Counted from the stretch's first letter, positions 1 through 9,825 are shown. The stretch is 34,960 nucleotides of DNA from Rhodococcus sp. JCM 9791 (GCA_001312645.1 BBEG01000014.1:1-34960), one strand, 5' to 3'. A program made the numbers and translations. The notes: generated from the sequence alone by a model not told the origin.

Positions 1-950
1 CCCACCACCGACTCCCTCGAAGCGGGTGTCGCCGCGCTCGCCGAACACGACGCCGATTCCGTCATCGGGTTCGGCGGCGGCAGCCCGATGGACACCGCGA
101 AAGCGCTCGGCATTCTCGGTAGGCAGGGCGGGCAGATGCGTGACTACAAGGCCCCGCGCAACAACATCGGGCCTGCCCTCCGATCATCGCCGTGCCGACT
201 ACAGCCGGAAGCGGTTCGGAAGCAACCCAGTTCACTGTCATCACCGACAGCGCGAACGACGAGAAGATGCTCTGTCCCGGTCTGGCGTTCCTTCCGGTCG
301 CCGCGGTGATCGATTACGAACTGACACTGTCGATGCCGCCTAGACTCACCGCCGACACCGGCGTCGACGCACTCACCCACGCCATCGAGGCGTATGTCAG
401 CCGCAAGGCGAATCCGTTCTCCGACAGCCTCGCTCTCGTCGCCATCGGCACTATCGGTCGCATGCTGCGCCGTGTGTATGCCGACGGCAGCGACGCCGAA
501 GCACGCGAGCAGATGATGCTCGCCGCCACCCAGGCCGGCATCGCGTTCTCCAACTCGTCGGTGGCACTCGTGCACGGCATGAGCAGGCCCATCGGTGCGC
601 ATTTCCATGTCGCGCACGGGTTGTCGAACGCGATGCTCTTTCCCGCGGTCACCGCCTTCTCCGTGAGCGCCGCCGAAGTCCGCTACGCCGACTGCGCTCG
701 TGCACTCGGAGTCGCCACACCCGGCGACACCGACGCTACCGCCTCGAACAACCTGGTCGTGGCACTACGCGAGCTGTGCCGCGACGTGCAGGTCCCGACA
801 CCGAAGGTATACGGCATCGACAAGGCTCAGTGGGACGAATTGATTCCGCTCATGGCCGAGCAGGCCTTGGCATCAGGGTCGCCGAACAACAATCCGCTGG
901 TCCCCACCGAAGCGGAGATCCGAGACCTCTACGCTCAGGTCTATGGCTGA
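1..950 (+). CDS. Iron-containing alcohol dehydrogenase (5' end outside window)
   Basis: Group III metal-dependent alcohol dehydrogenase, expected to interconvert an alcohol and an aldehyde/ketone with NAD(P). The reading frame is open from base 1, so the N-terminus is missing. Visible are the nucleotide-binding segment GFGGGSPMDTAK (about bases 67-102), the PTTAGSGSE motif at about 192-218, and the metal-site region TADTGVDALTHAIEAY with Asp and His, followed by LVHGMSRPIGAHFHVAHG, which supplies the other His ligands. The frame breaks near base 182: one missing C in GPALPIIAVPTT restores a continuous protein. It ends with TGA at 948-950 and is convergent with the next gene. The substrate cannot be told; lactaldehyde reductase-like or maleylacetate reductase-like enzymes are possible. 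Confidence 0.85.
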
Positions 951-990
951 CGGCCTGGCCGGACAACCGACTCCTGAAGCGCACAGGTGA

Positions 991-1997
991 CTACGCGACC
1001 TTCACCAGCATCTTTCCGACGTTCGCGCCGCGCATGAGCTGAAGGAACGCATCGACAGAATTCTCGATGCCGTCGACAACGGTCTCGTCATGGACCACGG
1101 CGCCGGAGGCGAGCCAGGTCCCATCTTGGCGGCGAACTCGGGGAAGATGTGCGTGTAGTTTCCAAGGGTGAATCCCTCGAGGGTGAGCCCCCGGCTGATG
1201 ATGTTCATCATATTGTCGGGGCCAGGTGTGCGCTCGGTGGCGTTGTACGCGGAGATGGCACCGCAGAGCGCGGCCCGGCCGCCGTTCCGCATGACGTCGA
1301 GTGCGGCTTCGAGGTGGTCGCCGCCGACGTTGTCGAAGTAGACATCGATACCGGCGCAGGCGATCTCGCGCAGTTGCTCGCGCACCGGTGCCTGCTTGTA
1401 GTCGAAGGCGGCGCTGTACCCGTACTTGTCGGCGAGTAGCGCGACCTTCTCTGCGGAGCCGGCAGACCCGATGACCTCGGAAGCACCCTCGAGCCGGGCG
1501 ATCTGCCCGGCCGCAGTCCCCACCGCGCCCGCTGCCCCGGAAATGAACACGGACTCGCCCGGCTGCAGGTGGGCGACATGCACGAGTCCCACGTACGCCG
1601 TGAGCCCGGTCAATCCGAGGATCCCCAGGTGTGCCGAGATCGGCACTCCGGGAATCTCTTCGACGACACGGAACGCCGATGCGTCACCCTGTGCGACATC
1701 GCGCCACCCGAGGTCATGGACCACGACGGAGCCGACCGGGTGCGTGACGGTGGTGGATTCGACGACCCGACCGACGGCCCCGCCGGTCATCGTCTCGCCC
1801 AGCACGAACGGCGGGATGTATGACTTCACATCGTTCATCCGGCCGCGCATGTACGGGTCTACCGAAGTGAATGCGTTGGCCACGCGCACCTGGTCCGGCC
1901 CGAGGCCTGGCAACTCGACGGTGACGGAGCGGAAGTCGTCATGAGTGGGCCAACCCACCGGCCGGTTGATCAGCTGAATCTGGGTGCTCGACGTCAT
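991..1997 (-). CDS. NADP-dependent MDR-family oxidoreductase (CurA/prostaglandin-reductase type)
   Basis: Medium-chain dehydrogenase/reductase without the structural zinc site, in the double-bond reductase group (CurA, YncB, leukotriene B4 dehydrogenase-like), which reduces enones or quinone-like carbonyls with NADPH. The start region has the typical SVDPYMRGRM motif, and the Rossmann segment reads GAAGAVGTAAGQIARL. The frame is lost near 1119-1122, where one missing G in KMG-TWLAS accounts for it; the repaired tail ends GANVGKMLVKVA with TAG at 991-993, giving about 335 aa, normal for the family. It lies 27 nt downstream of a DUF1304 gene on the same strand, so the two are probably co-transcribed and under the divergent TetR regulator. 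Confidence 0.85.
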
Positions 1998-2024
1998 CGA
2001 GATGTCCTTTCGATATTTCTGCGG

Positions 2025-2408
2025 TCACAGCGCCAGCCCGAGTGCGAGGAGGAGTACGGCAAGTAGCGGAAGCGTTCCCTGCGTGATCGCCGCGCGAGCC
2101 TTATCGGGTGACGACAGCAGGAGCACGAGCGCCGCGAGAAGCATGGATCCCGCGCCGGCGAAGACGAGGCCGCGCCGAGTGCTGTCGAGCCGATGATCAC
2201 AGCGACGATGCGACCACCGTCATGATCGCCAGGAAGAGGTTGTAGAAGCCTGATTGAAGGCAAGCTCTTTGGTTGCATTTGCCTCTTCTGCACTGGTCCC
2301 GAACGTCGCTCGGGTACGCGGTGCGGTCCAGAGGACGGACTCGAGCACAAAAATGTACACGTGAAGCGCACTGGCGAGTGCGGCAAGAACAAGACCCGCG
2401 GCGACCAT
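2025..2408 (-). CDS. DUF1304 small membrane protein
   Basis: Small hydrophobic protein of the DUF1304 family (YqjF-like, four predicted membrane segments), function unknown. The N-terminus MVAAGLVLAALASALHVYIF and the following WTAPRTRATFGTSAEEANATKELAFNQ-type segment match the family. The start at 2408 is preferred because an AGGAGGGG ribosome-binding site precedes it; the ATG at 2423 lies inside that site. Three missing bases (near 2248, 2215 and 2190) disrupt the frame. Repaired, it gives about 128 aa, with NQGFYNLFLAIM, then RRGLVFAGAGSMLLAALVLLL and a last hydrophobic stretch. It is likely the first gene of an operon with the oxidoreductase at 991-1997, divergent from tetR. Confidence 0.75.
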
Positions 2409-2430
2409 GGAACCCCTCCTCATTCTGAAC

Positions 2431-2465
2431 TGGTCATTTCAATATATACTGAAATGGTCGTTTCA
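2431..2465. promoter_or_regulatory. Likely TetR operator between divergent genes
   Basis: An AT-rich near-palindrome ATTTCAATATATACTGAAAT (2436-2455) lies between the divergent DUF1304 and TetR start codons, in otherwise GC-rich DNA. It is overlapped by a direct repeat, TGGTCATTTCA at 2431-2441 and TGGTCGTTTCA at 2455-2465. Size and position fit a TetR-type autoregulatory operator controlling both directions. Binding by the neighbouring regulator is inferred. Confidence 0.65.
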
Positions 2466-2486
2466 TAACCGGGGATGAGGATCGCC

Positions 2487-3136
2487 ATGGCTCGCACGCA
2501 GGATTTCGACACGGCCGAAGTAGTCGGCCGCGCTCGCGACCTGTTCTGGGACAAGGGCTTCGAATCCACATCGATACCCGACCTCGAACGCGCCACTGGT
2601 TTGAACCGATCGAGCCTGTACAACGCATTCACCAGCAAACGCGGACTGTTCGACGCCGCCGTCGACGACTACCTCGACCGCGTGGTGCGCCCCCGGCTCC
2701 GCATTCTGACCGACGAGCGACCCGCCACGACGCCGCCGCACGCTACTACCGGAGCCTCGCCAATGTGCTCGCGTCCCTCTCCGTCGACGCCCCGAGCCGC
2801 GGCTGTCTCCTGCTCAACAGTGCCGCCGGATTCGCCGCGCACGACGATACGCAGCGGGCCGTAGTCAACGCATATCAGCGCGAGCTGACTCGGGCGCTCA
2901 CCCACGCACTCCGCGCCCACGACCCGGAGGCGTCGACCGCGACGCTGTCCCACAGGGCCCGACTCCTGACGTCGCTGTCCGTCAGCGCACTCCTGCTGTC
3001 ACGGGTCGACCGGGACGAGGCCGTGGCGGTTGCGAACACCGCCATCGAGCAACTCGAGGAATGGAATCCCTTGCCCGCCGATGCCTCGGCACTGCCGCTG
3101 CAGTCGTCCACCTCGGCGAACTCGCCAGGCGAGTGA
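2487..3136 (+). CDS. TetR-family transcriptional regulator
   Basis: About 216 aa. The N-terminal helix-turn-helix is clear: ARDLFWDKGFESTSIPDLERATGL, then NRSSLYNAFTSKRGLFDAAVDDYL, typical of the AcrR/TetR DNA-binding domain. The C-terminal part contains CLLLNSAAGFAAHD and resembles the TetR_C domains of redox or aldehyde responsive regulators. The ATG at 2487 is preferred to 2475 because GGATGAGG precedes it at good spacing. One base is missing near 2735, inside TDERPATTPAARYYRSLANVL; the repaired frame is continuous. Divergent from the DUF1304/MDR operon, it is probably that operon's repressor, with the inducer perhaps being a reactive carbonyl or quinone (inference from the enzyme it would control). 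Confidence 0.85.
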
Positions 3137-3172
3137 GACACCCGATGGGGGTAGCGGACGAACTGCAGCCGA

Positions 3173-4829
3173 TCAAGCCCCTCCTTCATGCCGGCCGATC
3201 AGCGCGAGATGCGGCCAGTCGGCGATATCTCGTCGCAGCTGCCGATCGTGTGTCGCGAGGACGACCACCGCGTCGGTCGCACCGAGCGCGTCGGTCAGCT
3301 CGTCGACCAGCGTGATCGACAGGTGGTTGGTCGGCTCATCGAGAAGCAGGACGTGCGGTCGTGTGGCGAGCACCATCGCGAGGTCGAGCCTCCGTTGCTG
3401 CCCCATCGACAGGTCCCGGACTCGTTGACCGAGATCATGTTCGGTGAACAGACCCAGATCTTCGAGTGCCACCGCTTCCTCGCGCGGGACGATGCCTGCA
3501 GATTCGAGCGCGCCGACATGCCGCTCGTAGACTTCCCGGACGCGGGCTGCTGGGGGCGCGGGCGATTCCTGAGCCAGGCGTCCGACCCGCACGAGTTCCG
3601 CGATGTCCAGGTCCCCGGACGTGGGTGTCAGTTCGCCGGCGAGTACGGCGAGGAACGACGACTTTCCGGCTCCGTTGGGCCCGGTCACGGCGAGCCGTGC
3701 GCGCGCACCGAGGGACAGCGAGACCGGGGTGGTGAGGCGCCCCGACACCGTGACGTCCTCCGCTCGGATCAGCGGCTCGTCACGATCGATCCCGTCGAGT
3801 TCCGCACCGAGCGCGGGCATGGAGAACCGCAACGGCGGTGGTGGAGTCGTCACCGCATGCTCATCGAGCGCTTCCTGCCGCCGATGCACCGACTGCACGA
3901 GCGCCGGTGCGCGGGTCGCGCGCTGATGCTTGCCGGTGCCCTTGTCGGGCCGCCACCCCGTGACGAGCCGGTCCTGGGCTGCTTCGAGGTCGACAGCGAG
4001 ACGCGCATGCTCGGCCTGTTGACGTGCGTACTCGGCGACCCACCGCTCGTACTCCGCGACACGTCCCTTGCGGTAGCCGGCGTAGCCGCCGCCGTACAGG
4101 CGGGGGCGGCCGTCCACACTGGGATCCAGGTCGAGGATCGATGTCGCCACATCCGTGAGCAGTGCACGATCGTGGCTGACGAGGACCACACCGCTGCGCG
4201 TCTGCTGCAGCCGTTCGGTCAGATATTCGAGCCCCGACGCGTCCAGGTGGTTGGTCGGCTCGTCGAGGAGCAGGAAATCGTGCTCCGCGCCGAGCAAAGC
4301 GGCCAGCCGGACGCGGTAGCGCTGCCCCACCGACATCTCGGCAAGGAGACGCGACCGGTCGGTCACCGCGCCAGCGCTTCGAGAGCGGTATCGACGCGCC
4401 GGTCGGCGTCCCACGCGTCGAGTTGTTCGGCCGCATCGAGGGCGTCGGCATATGCATCCGACGCACCGGGTTCCTCTTCGGCGAGAGCAACTGTTGCCTC
4501 GTCGAGCAGGCGCAACACCTCACGGACGTGGACGAGTTCGATGTCGATGAGGTCGCCCACGGTGCGGCTCTCGGTGACGGCCATTTCCTGCTCGGCGACA
4601 CCGAGCGAGCCGAAACGCCGCACCGTGCCTGATCGGGTTCGAGCCGGCCGGCAAGCACATTGATCAGCGTCGTCTTGCCGCGACCGTTGTCGCCGACGAC
4701 CCCGAGCCGCGAACCGGGTGTCACCGCAAGATCGACACCCTGCAGGACGGGACGACCGCCGCGAGCAATGTGCACGTCATGGGCGCCGAGTTGGGCGCGA
4801 GCGCGCTGGGGCAAGGTAATGATGGTCAT
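3173..4829 (-). CDS. ABC-F family ATPase (translation factor or ribosome protection)
   Basis: Twin ABC ATPase without membrane domains, about 552 aa when repaired. The first domain has Walker [11 protein letters not shown], signature [15 protein letters not shown] and Walker [13 protein letters not shown]; the second has [25 protein letters not shown] and [12 protein letters not shown]. Between them is a basic, Glu/Arg-rich linker of the ABC-F type. Such proteins act on the ribosome, either in translation or in protection against macrolide, lincosamide or pleuromutilin-type antibiotics; which applies here cannot be decided. Two bases are missing, near 4630 (PDQGTVRRFG) and near 4372. The start at 4829 has a GGAGGAAG site; an in-frame ATG at 4895 would add 22 residues. 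It is convergent with tetR. Confidence 0.88.
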
Positions 4830-4833
4830 TCTT

Positions 4834-4846
4834 CCTCCGGTGGAGG
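4834..4846 (-). promoter_or_regulatory. Hairpin covering the ABC-F ribosome-binding site
   Basis: On the minus strand CCTCC-ACC-GGAGG forms a five-base-pair stem in which GGAGG is the Shine-Dalgarno sequence of the ABC-F gene, four bases before its ATG. It could limit translation until opened. The stem is short, so this is suggestive only. Confidence 0.35.
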
Positions 4847-5034
4847 CGCACTCGTCCCACGACGGACGGGACATGCGCTTCTGACGAACGGCCATGAGAG
4901 CAGGCCGGTGGACACAACTCGACCCGTCGCCTCGGTTACGTCACGAGGTGCGGATCGGTGTCGTCAGTTGAAGAGAAGCGCTTGAATCACGTCGTCCAGG
5001 ATACCGATCCCCGCGACGACGTCAATCGAATTGC

Positions 5035-5769
5035 TCACGCAGTCGGGCGAGCGCTGTCGAGCGCAGCGGTGAATCGTTCTTCGTAAGCCGCAGCGAGGTT
5101 GCCGAGAGCCTCGTGGCAATCACCCTCGTACGCAGGTGCATGCATCGGGGCGAGCACACGCGGCTGCAGGTCGGCGAGTGCACGGATGGTCGGAGCCAAT
5201 TCGGGAGTCAGGCACGTCGCGTGTCCCATATCTTCCGCTGCCAATGCGGGGCCGACTATCTCGCTGTCCGTCCGTGCCGGATAACTGCCGAATGCTGTGA
5301 ACAGGTCGCCGCACAGCAGCGTCGACGTGGTCTCCTCGAACATCAGGCCGGCGTCCCACCCGTGTGGAACATGAGGCGTGTCGATGTGGCGGACTCGGCG
5401 CAGGCCTGTATCCAGCACCTCGCCGTCCTGCAGCGGCTGCGGCGGCCGGTCGGCGAGGTCGTTGACCTGAACGAAGCACGCCATTGCGCCGTGCGCGACT
5501 TCCGCGGCCGGCGCTACGGCGAGCCACGAGTTCATCGAGCCGCATTCGTCGGCCTCGACGTGGCCGAACGTGATCCACCGCAACCGATTCAGCGGGATCA
5601 GTCGTGCGACCGCGTCGGAGACGGAAGGGAACAACGACCGATATCCGGTGTGGAACAACAGCGGCTCGTCTCCACCTATCAGGAATTGGTTCATCGTCAG
5701 GTTTGCCTCGTCGACGAACGTGGACAGGCGGTAGACGTCGGGAGCAATTTCGGTGATGACTGTGTCCAT
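5035..5769 (-). CDS. MBL-fold protein with flavodiiron-type diiron domain
   Basis: About 244 aa metallo-beta-lactamase-fold protein of the oxygen-binding diiron group (the MBL part of flavodiiron proteins, ODP family). The metal motif is HVEADECG (H-x-E-x-D-x2-G) rather than the HxHxDH of hydrolases, followed by a His in the VAHGAMAC region, DTPHVPHGWDAG and LLCGDLF carrying the later Asp, and MHAP near the end. There is no flavodoxin domain, so electrons would have to come from a partner. Family members reduce O2 or NO or have sensing roles. The ATG at 5769 is chosen because GAGAGG precedes it. The region from 4830 to 5034 has no gene. It is divergent from the lipase at 5901. Confidence 0.75.
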   Translation of the reverse strand: MDTVITEIAPDVYRLSTFVDEANLTMNQFLIGGDEPLLFHTGYRSLFPSVSDAVARLIPLNRLRWITFGHVEADECGSMNSWLAVAPAAEVAHGAMACFVQVNDLADRPPQPLQDGEVLDTGLRRVRHIDTPHVPHGWDAGLMFEETTSTLLCGDLFTAFGSYPARTDSEIVGPALAAEDMGHATCLTPELAPTIRALADLQPRVLAPMHAPAYEGDCHEALGNLAAAYEERFTAALDSARPTA

Positions 5770-5900
5770 CACGATTCCTCTCACTGTGAGGTCCCCTTTC
5801 CGAGGTTCCTCCGGTCTCGTCGAGTCCACAAGCCCGGAAGGTGTCCTCGTGGAAGGATGCGTGAGACGGCCATGTGACCACCCCCCGGTAGGAGATACCC

Positions 5901-6749
5901 ATGCAGCGCACCGAGTCCTCGTTCAGCGGGGGCAACTGCACTCGGATCGTGTACGACGTGTGGTCGCCCGACAACGGTGAGGTCACCGGGGTGCTGGTGT
6001 TGGCGCACGGACTCGGTGAGCACGCCCGCCGCTACGATCACGTCGCTGAGCGGCTGGGTTCACTGGGCCTGGTCGTGTTCGCGCTCGACCATCACGGTCA
6101 CGGCCGTTCCGGCGGCAAGCGCCTGCACGCGCGCGAGATGTCGGAGTTCACCGACGACCTCGACCGGCTGTTCGATATCGCGACGCAGGCCTATCCGGGT
6201 CTACCGGTCTTCCTGCTCGGGCATTCGATGGGTGGCGCGATCGCGCTGGCGTACGCGCTCGACCACCAGGACCGTCTGACGGCGCTCGCACTGTCCGGAC
6301 CCGCAGTGGTGGTCACCTCCGGAACGCCCGGCCCGGTTGTGGAAATCGGCAAGGTGATCGGCCGTTTCCTCCCCGATCTGCCGGTGCAGAAGCTCGACAG
6401 CAGCGCGGTGTCGCGCGATCCGGCGGTCGTCGCGGCGTACCAGGCCGACCCATTGGTCCACCACGGGCTGGTTCCCGCTGGGATCGCACGGGTATTGATC
6501 GATAACGAGCAGAGCCTGGCGCAGCGTTTGCCGTCCCTCACGTTGCCGGTGCTGGTGCAGCACGGCACCGCCGATGCCCTCGCCGATCCCGCGGGCGCTC
6601 AGCTGATCGCCGACCGCGCAGGCTCGGAGGATCTGACCCTGAAGCTGTACGACGGGCTGTTCCACGAGGTGTTCAACGAACCCGAGAACGACCGGGTTCT
6701 GGGCGATCTCGTCGACTGGTTGCGCCCTCGCATCGCCCCCGGAAGGTGA
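5901..6749 (+). CDS. Alpha/beta hydrolase, monoacylglycerol lipase type
   Basis: 282 aa, intact. Serine hydrolase of the monoacylglycerol lipase group (like mycobacterial Rv0183), which cleaves monoacylglycerols or similar esters. Oxyanion-hole motif HGLGEHARRY at about residues 36-45, nucleophile elbow GHSMGG with Ser109, acid Asp225 in HGTADALADP, and His255 in LFHEVFNEP. No signal peptide is seen, so it is cytosolic or surface-associated. The start follows GGTAGGAGA. Only 7 nt separate it from the next gene, so they are probably co-transcribed. Confidence 0.88.
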   Translation: MQRTESSFSGGNCTRIVYDVWSPDNGEVTGVLVLAHGLGEHARRYDHVAERLGSLGLVVFALDHHGHGRSGGKRLHAREMSEFTDDLDRLFDIATQAYPGLPVFLLGHSMGGAIALAYALDHQDRLTALALSGPAVVVTSGTPGPVVEIGKVIGRFLPDLPVQKLDSSAVSRDPAVVAAYQADPLVHHGLVPAGIARVLIDNEQSLAQRLPSLTLPVLVQHGTADALADPAGAQLIADRAGSEDLTLKLYDGLFHEVFNEPENDRVLGDLVDWLRPRIAPGR

Positions 6750-6756
6750 GACGCTC

Positions 6757-7613
6757 ATGACGACACGCATGCCCGTCGCATTCATCGGCCACGGCAGCCC
6801 GCTCAATGCACTCGAATCGAACCGGTACACGCAGGCGTGGGCCGCGTTAGGGGCGTCGATGCCGACACCGCGCGCGATCCTGTCCATCTCGGCGCACTGG
6901 TTCATCAACGCCACCGCGGTCACTGCGATGCCGTCGCCGCGCACGATCCACGACTTCTTCGGGTTCCCGCAGGAGTTGTTCGACGTCGAATATCCGCGCC
7001 CGGGCTCCCCGAGCTGACGGAGGAGATCGCGGATCTCGCACGACCGAAATGGGTGGGCGGCGACGTCGATTCGTGGGGTATCGATCACGGTACGTGGTCT
7101 GTACTCACCCACATGTTCCCGGATGCGAACGTGCCGGTGGTGCAATTGAGTCTCAACGCGTACAAGCCGCTCGAGTATCACGTCGAGCTCGGAGCTTCGC
7201 TGGCGTCACTCCGTGATGCCGGTGTGCTGATCGTCGGCAGCGGCAACATCGTGCACAACCTCCGCAGTATGGATTCGTCGAAGCCGACCGAAGGGTTCGA
7301 CTGGGCCCAGCGTTTCGACGAGGCAGCCGGCGAAGTGCTGCGCGACCGGCCCGGCGATGCGGCCGTATTGCAGGAGCATCCCGACTTCGCGAAAGCCGTT
7401 CCGACGCCGGACCATTTCCTTCCGATGCTGCATTTCGCAGGCCTGCTTGCCGCGTCGGGTGAACAACCGGATGTTCTCGTCGGCGGGGTCGACTACGGGT
7501 CATTGTCGATGACGGCGTACACCGCCGGTGCGCAGTGCCCGTCCGGTGCCGAGAACGGCGGGCACGGCGCGAGGCTTTCCGATTCGACGGATCCGCCGAA
7601 CACGAACCTGTAA
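6757..7613 (+). CDS. LigB-family extradiol dioxygenase (4,5-DOPA dioxygenase type)
   Basis: About 285 aa, class III extradiol ring-cleavage enzyme like E. coli YgiD and plant DODA. Metal-ligand motifs visible: GHGSPLNAL (His12), LSISAHWF, and a later His in IVGSGNIVHNLR. The stretch DHGTWSVLTHMFPDANVPVVQLSL is a strong family hallmark. One base is missing near 6993 (EYP-APGLPELTEE); the repaired frame is complete. It follows the lipase by 7 nt with GGAAGGTGAG upstream. The family cleaves catechol derivatives, but the true substrate is unknown and there is no direct link to the ortho-cleavage cat pathway downstream. Confidence 0.85.
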
Positions 7614-7617
7614 TGCG

Positions 7618-8601
7618 TCAGGCGGCGCGACCGTCACCGACTGCGACGACGGCGCGGCGCGCGAACCGCGTGCTCAGCCCGATGAGTTCCATCGCCTCGG
7701 GCAATGCTCGCGCAAGGACCGGCCACGCGTGGATCTGCTCGCGCCACAGGTGTGTTTCCACTGTTCTTCCCGCGTCTGCGAGTCGCTCGGTCATGTCCTC
7801 GACGTCGGGTCGGGTCAACTCGAATTCGGCTGCACTCAGGAACATCGGAGGGAAAAGCGCCGGGTCGGCGTCGACAGGGTTCATCTCGCCCTCGATCGCC
7901 TCCTGCCCCGCCAGCCAGCGCGGCCGCAGCTTTTCGAGTGCCTCGATGGGCAGGTAGGCGTCCTTCTTCATGTATTCGAGGTCGTGGCCGGAGTCGTCGA
8001 GATCGAGGCTCAACAGCGGCGAGTAACCGATGACGGCAGCCGGTCGCTGGATGCCGCGGCGAGCGGCGATCTCCGCGACCTTGACGGCGAGGTATCCACC
8101 GGCCGAGTCGCCGCCCACGATGATCCTGGTGGGATCGACGGCCGTCTCGAGCAGAGCGGTGTACGCATTCATTGCGTCGTGGACCGATCCCGCGATCGGA
8201 ACAGCGGGGACCTGCCGGTAGTCCATGGAGTACACCGGCGCTCCCGAATCGAGCGCGAGTTGCACGCACAGCTGCCGATGTGTCGAAGGCCCGCAGAAGA
8301 TGAAACCCCCGCCGTGGAAGTACAGGATGGTGGCGTCCTCGAGCGGATCGTCGACGGGCTTGGGCGAGATGATGCACTCGCCCGGCACTCCACCGAGATC
8401 GGTGTCGACGATCTCCACCGACCGCGGTCTGGGCGTGACCTTGTCGACCACCCACGAGAGCCGGCCGAGGATGCCGATACCGAAGTCGTTGCTCGGCCAG
8501 ATGCTCAGGATCGGTTTGACGAGGATCCGGACGACCCAGAGCAGGATCAACGCGATCCGACTCGTCCGATCGTGCCAGGTCACAGAAGCACTGGAGCTCA
8601 T
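7618..8601 (-). CDS. Alpha/beta hydrolase, hormone-sensitive-lipase family esterase
   Basis: 327 aa, intact. HSL-type esterase: oxyanion motif HGGGF (residues 96-100), nucleophile GDSAGG with Ser166, acid Asp in TRPDVEDMT and His in QIHAWPV. Residues 15-35 form a hydrophobic stretch that may anchor the protein to the membrane. The ATG at 8601 is chosen; a GTG at 8607 is in frame. Convergent with the LigB gene (4 nt between stops) and downstream of the phosphodiesterase gene on the same strand. Confidence 0.87.
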   Translation of the reverse strand: MSSSASVTWHDRTSRIALILLWVVRILVKPILSIWPSNDFGIGILGRLSWVVDKVTPRPRSVEIVDTDLGGVPGECIISPKPVDDPLEDATILYFHGGGFIFCGPSTHRQLCVQLALDSGAPVYSMDYRQVPAVPIAGSVHDAMNAYTALLETAVDPTRIIVGGDSAGGYLAVKVAEIAARRGIQRPAAVIGYSPLLSLDLDDSGHDLEYMKKDAYLPIEALEKLRPRWLAGQEAIEGEMNPVDADPALFPPMFLSAAEFELTRPDVEDMTERLADAGRTVETHLWREQIHAWPVLARALPEAMELIGLSTRFARRAVVAVGDGRAA

Positions 8602-8688
8602 GTGCACACACTATGCGACAAATTCGATTGCGGGTACGCGACGTTGCACACGTCGTGACCCGTTTTGCGGCTCACCGCACCCGGCCTG

Positions 8689-9825
8689 TCATTGGAGACG
8701 CAGAAGTGGCACGAACAGTTCGTCGTCGGTGAGCGCACCGTGTTGCCCGGGCAATTCCGACATCACACGCTCCCCGTCGGTGCGGATCACCGACGACTCC
8801 CCTCTCCCGATCGCGACGATGTCGCCGATGCGGCCGACCAGCGACGGCGTGGGCTCGGGACCGAACAGACCGGCAGCGAGCACGTCGTCGCGGGTGCCGA
8901 CCCACATGTCGTCGCCGAGTTCGTTCCGCCAGCGTTCGAGCACCGTGTCGACGCTGCCGGTGTAGACGTGCCGGCAGCGAGGTTCACCGGCGATGACGCT
9001 CACCTCCTCACCGAGCCCGGGGGTGTGGTCGAAGTCCACGCGGCGTCCGCGGGAGGCATCGACCATGCCGTGATCTGCGGTGACGAGCAGGCGGGCGTCG
9101 CGGGGAAGCGCCGCGGCAAGTTGCTCGACGAACCGGTCGACGATGGTCAGCTGCGCGAGCCACGCATCCGATTCGGGCCCGTACACGTGGCCGAGCGTGT
9201 CGACCTCGCCGAGGTAGCAGTAGACGAGGCTGCGTTCGTCGGCGCCGATGGCCGACACCACGCGGGCGAGCAGGTCGCCGTAGGCGGAAACCCCGACGAA
9301 CGCGCCGCCGCGGAGAACTGCGCGGGTCAGGCCACTACCCTCGAAGTGTTTCGGAACGACGGTCGTGACGGCGATCCCCGCGACACTTCCCCGTTCGAAC
9401 ACCGTCGGATGCGGTTGCACCTTCTCGGGGACCAGCTCGTCGCGCTTGTCGATGGCCGTACCCGCGAGCGTCCAGCGCAACCAGTTGACGGGCGCTTCGA
9501 TCTCGTCGACGTACGACTGGTAGCCGGTGATCCCGTGACGACCCGACGGTAGGCCGGTGCCGAGCGACGCGAGGCTCACCGCGGTGGTGGTGGGGAACCC
9601 GGCGCGGATCGAGTGTCCGGGGGCGGAGGTGAGGAACGGTGCAGCCTTCTTGTTCCGTTGCAGTAGTTCCCACCCCATACCGTCGACGAGCAGGACTACG
9701 GTCCGGGAGCACTCGGCAAGTCCGAGGCGGTTCATCTCGCCGGCAACACCCGCGGAGGCGAGCACCGACGGCAGGAGGTCTGCGAGGGTGGGCTCGGCGT
9801 ACACGTCACGAAGCGGCAGGCTCAT
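8689..9825 (-). CDS. Alkaline-phosphatase-superfamily nucleotide pyrophosphatase/phosphodiesterase
   Basis: 378 aa, intact. Type I phosphodiesterase/nucleotide pyrophosphatase fold. Metal and nucleophile motifs: VVLLVDGMGWELL near the N-terminus, FPTTTAVSLASLGTG with the Thr nucleophile, and VTADHGMVD with the late Asp-His pair. No signal peptide is seen. The start at 9825 is the first ATG after which family similarity begins; the frame is open further upstream to 9960, but that part overlaps the end of the next gene. Substrate unknown. It lies 92 nt after the PAP2 phosphatase gene on the same strand. Confidence 0.85.
   Translation of the reverse strand: MSLPLRDVYAEPTLADLLPSVLASAGVAGEMNRLGLAECSRTVVLLVDGMGWELLQRNKKAAPFLTSAPGHSIRAGFPTTTAVSLASLGTGLPSGRHGITGYQSYVDEIEAPVNWLRWTLAGTAIDKRDELVPEKVQPHPTVFERGSVAGIAVTTVVPKHFEGSGLTRAVLRGGAFVGVSAYGDLLARVVSAIGADERSLVYCYLGEVDTLGHVYGPESDAWLAQLTIVDRFVEQLAAALPRDARLLVTADHGMVDASRGRRVDFDHTPGLGEEVSVIAGEPRCRHVYTGSVDTVLERWRNELGDDMWVGTRDDVLAAGLFGPEPTPSLVGRIGDIVAIGRGESSVIRTDGERVMSELPGQHGALTDDELFVPLLRLQ

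Noticed and set aside
3188-4663. 491-codon open frame opposite the ABC-F gene
   Set aside because: Antisense to clear ABC motifs; low-complexity Arg/Gly/Val content typical of shadow frames.
6757-7613. The LigB enzyme as part of a catechol meta-cleavage branch
   Set aside because: It resembles DOPA-type dioxygenases and lies with a lipase; no semialdehyde dehydrogenase, hydratase or aldolase is nearby, and the cluster uses ortho-cleavage.
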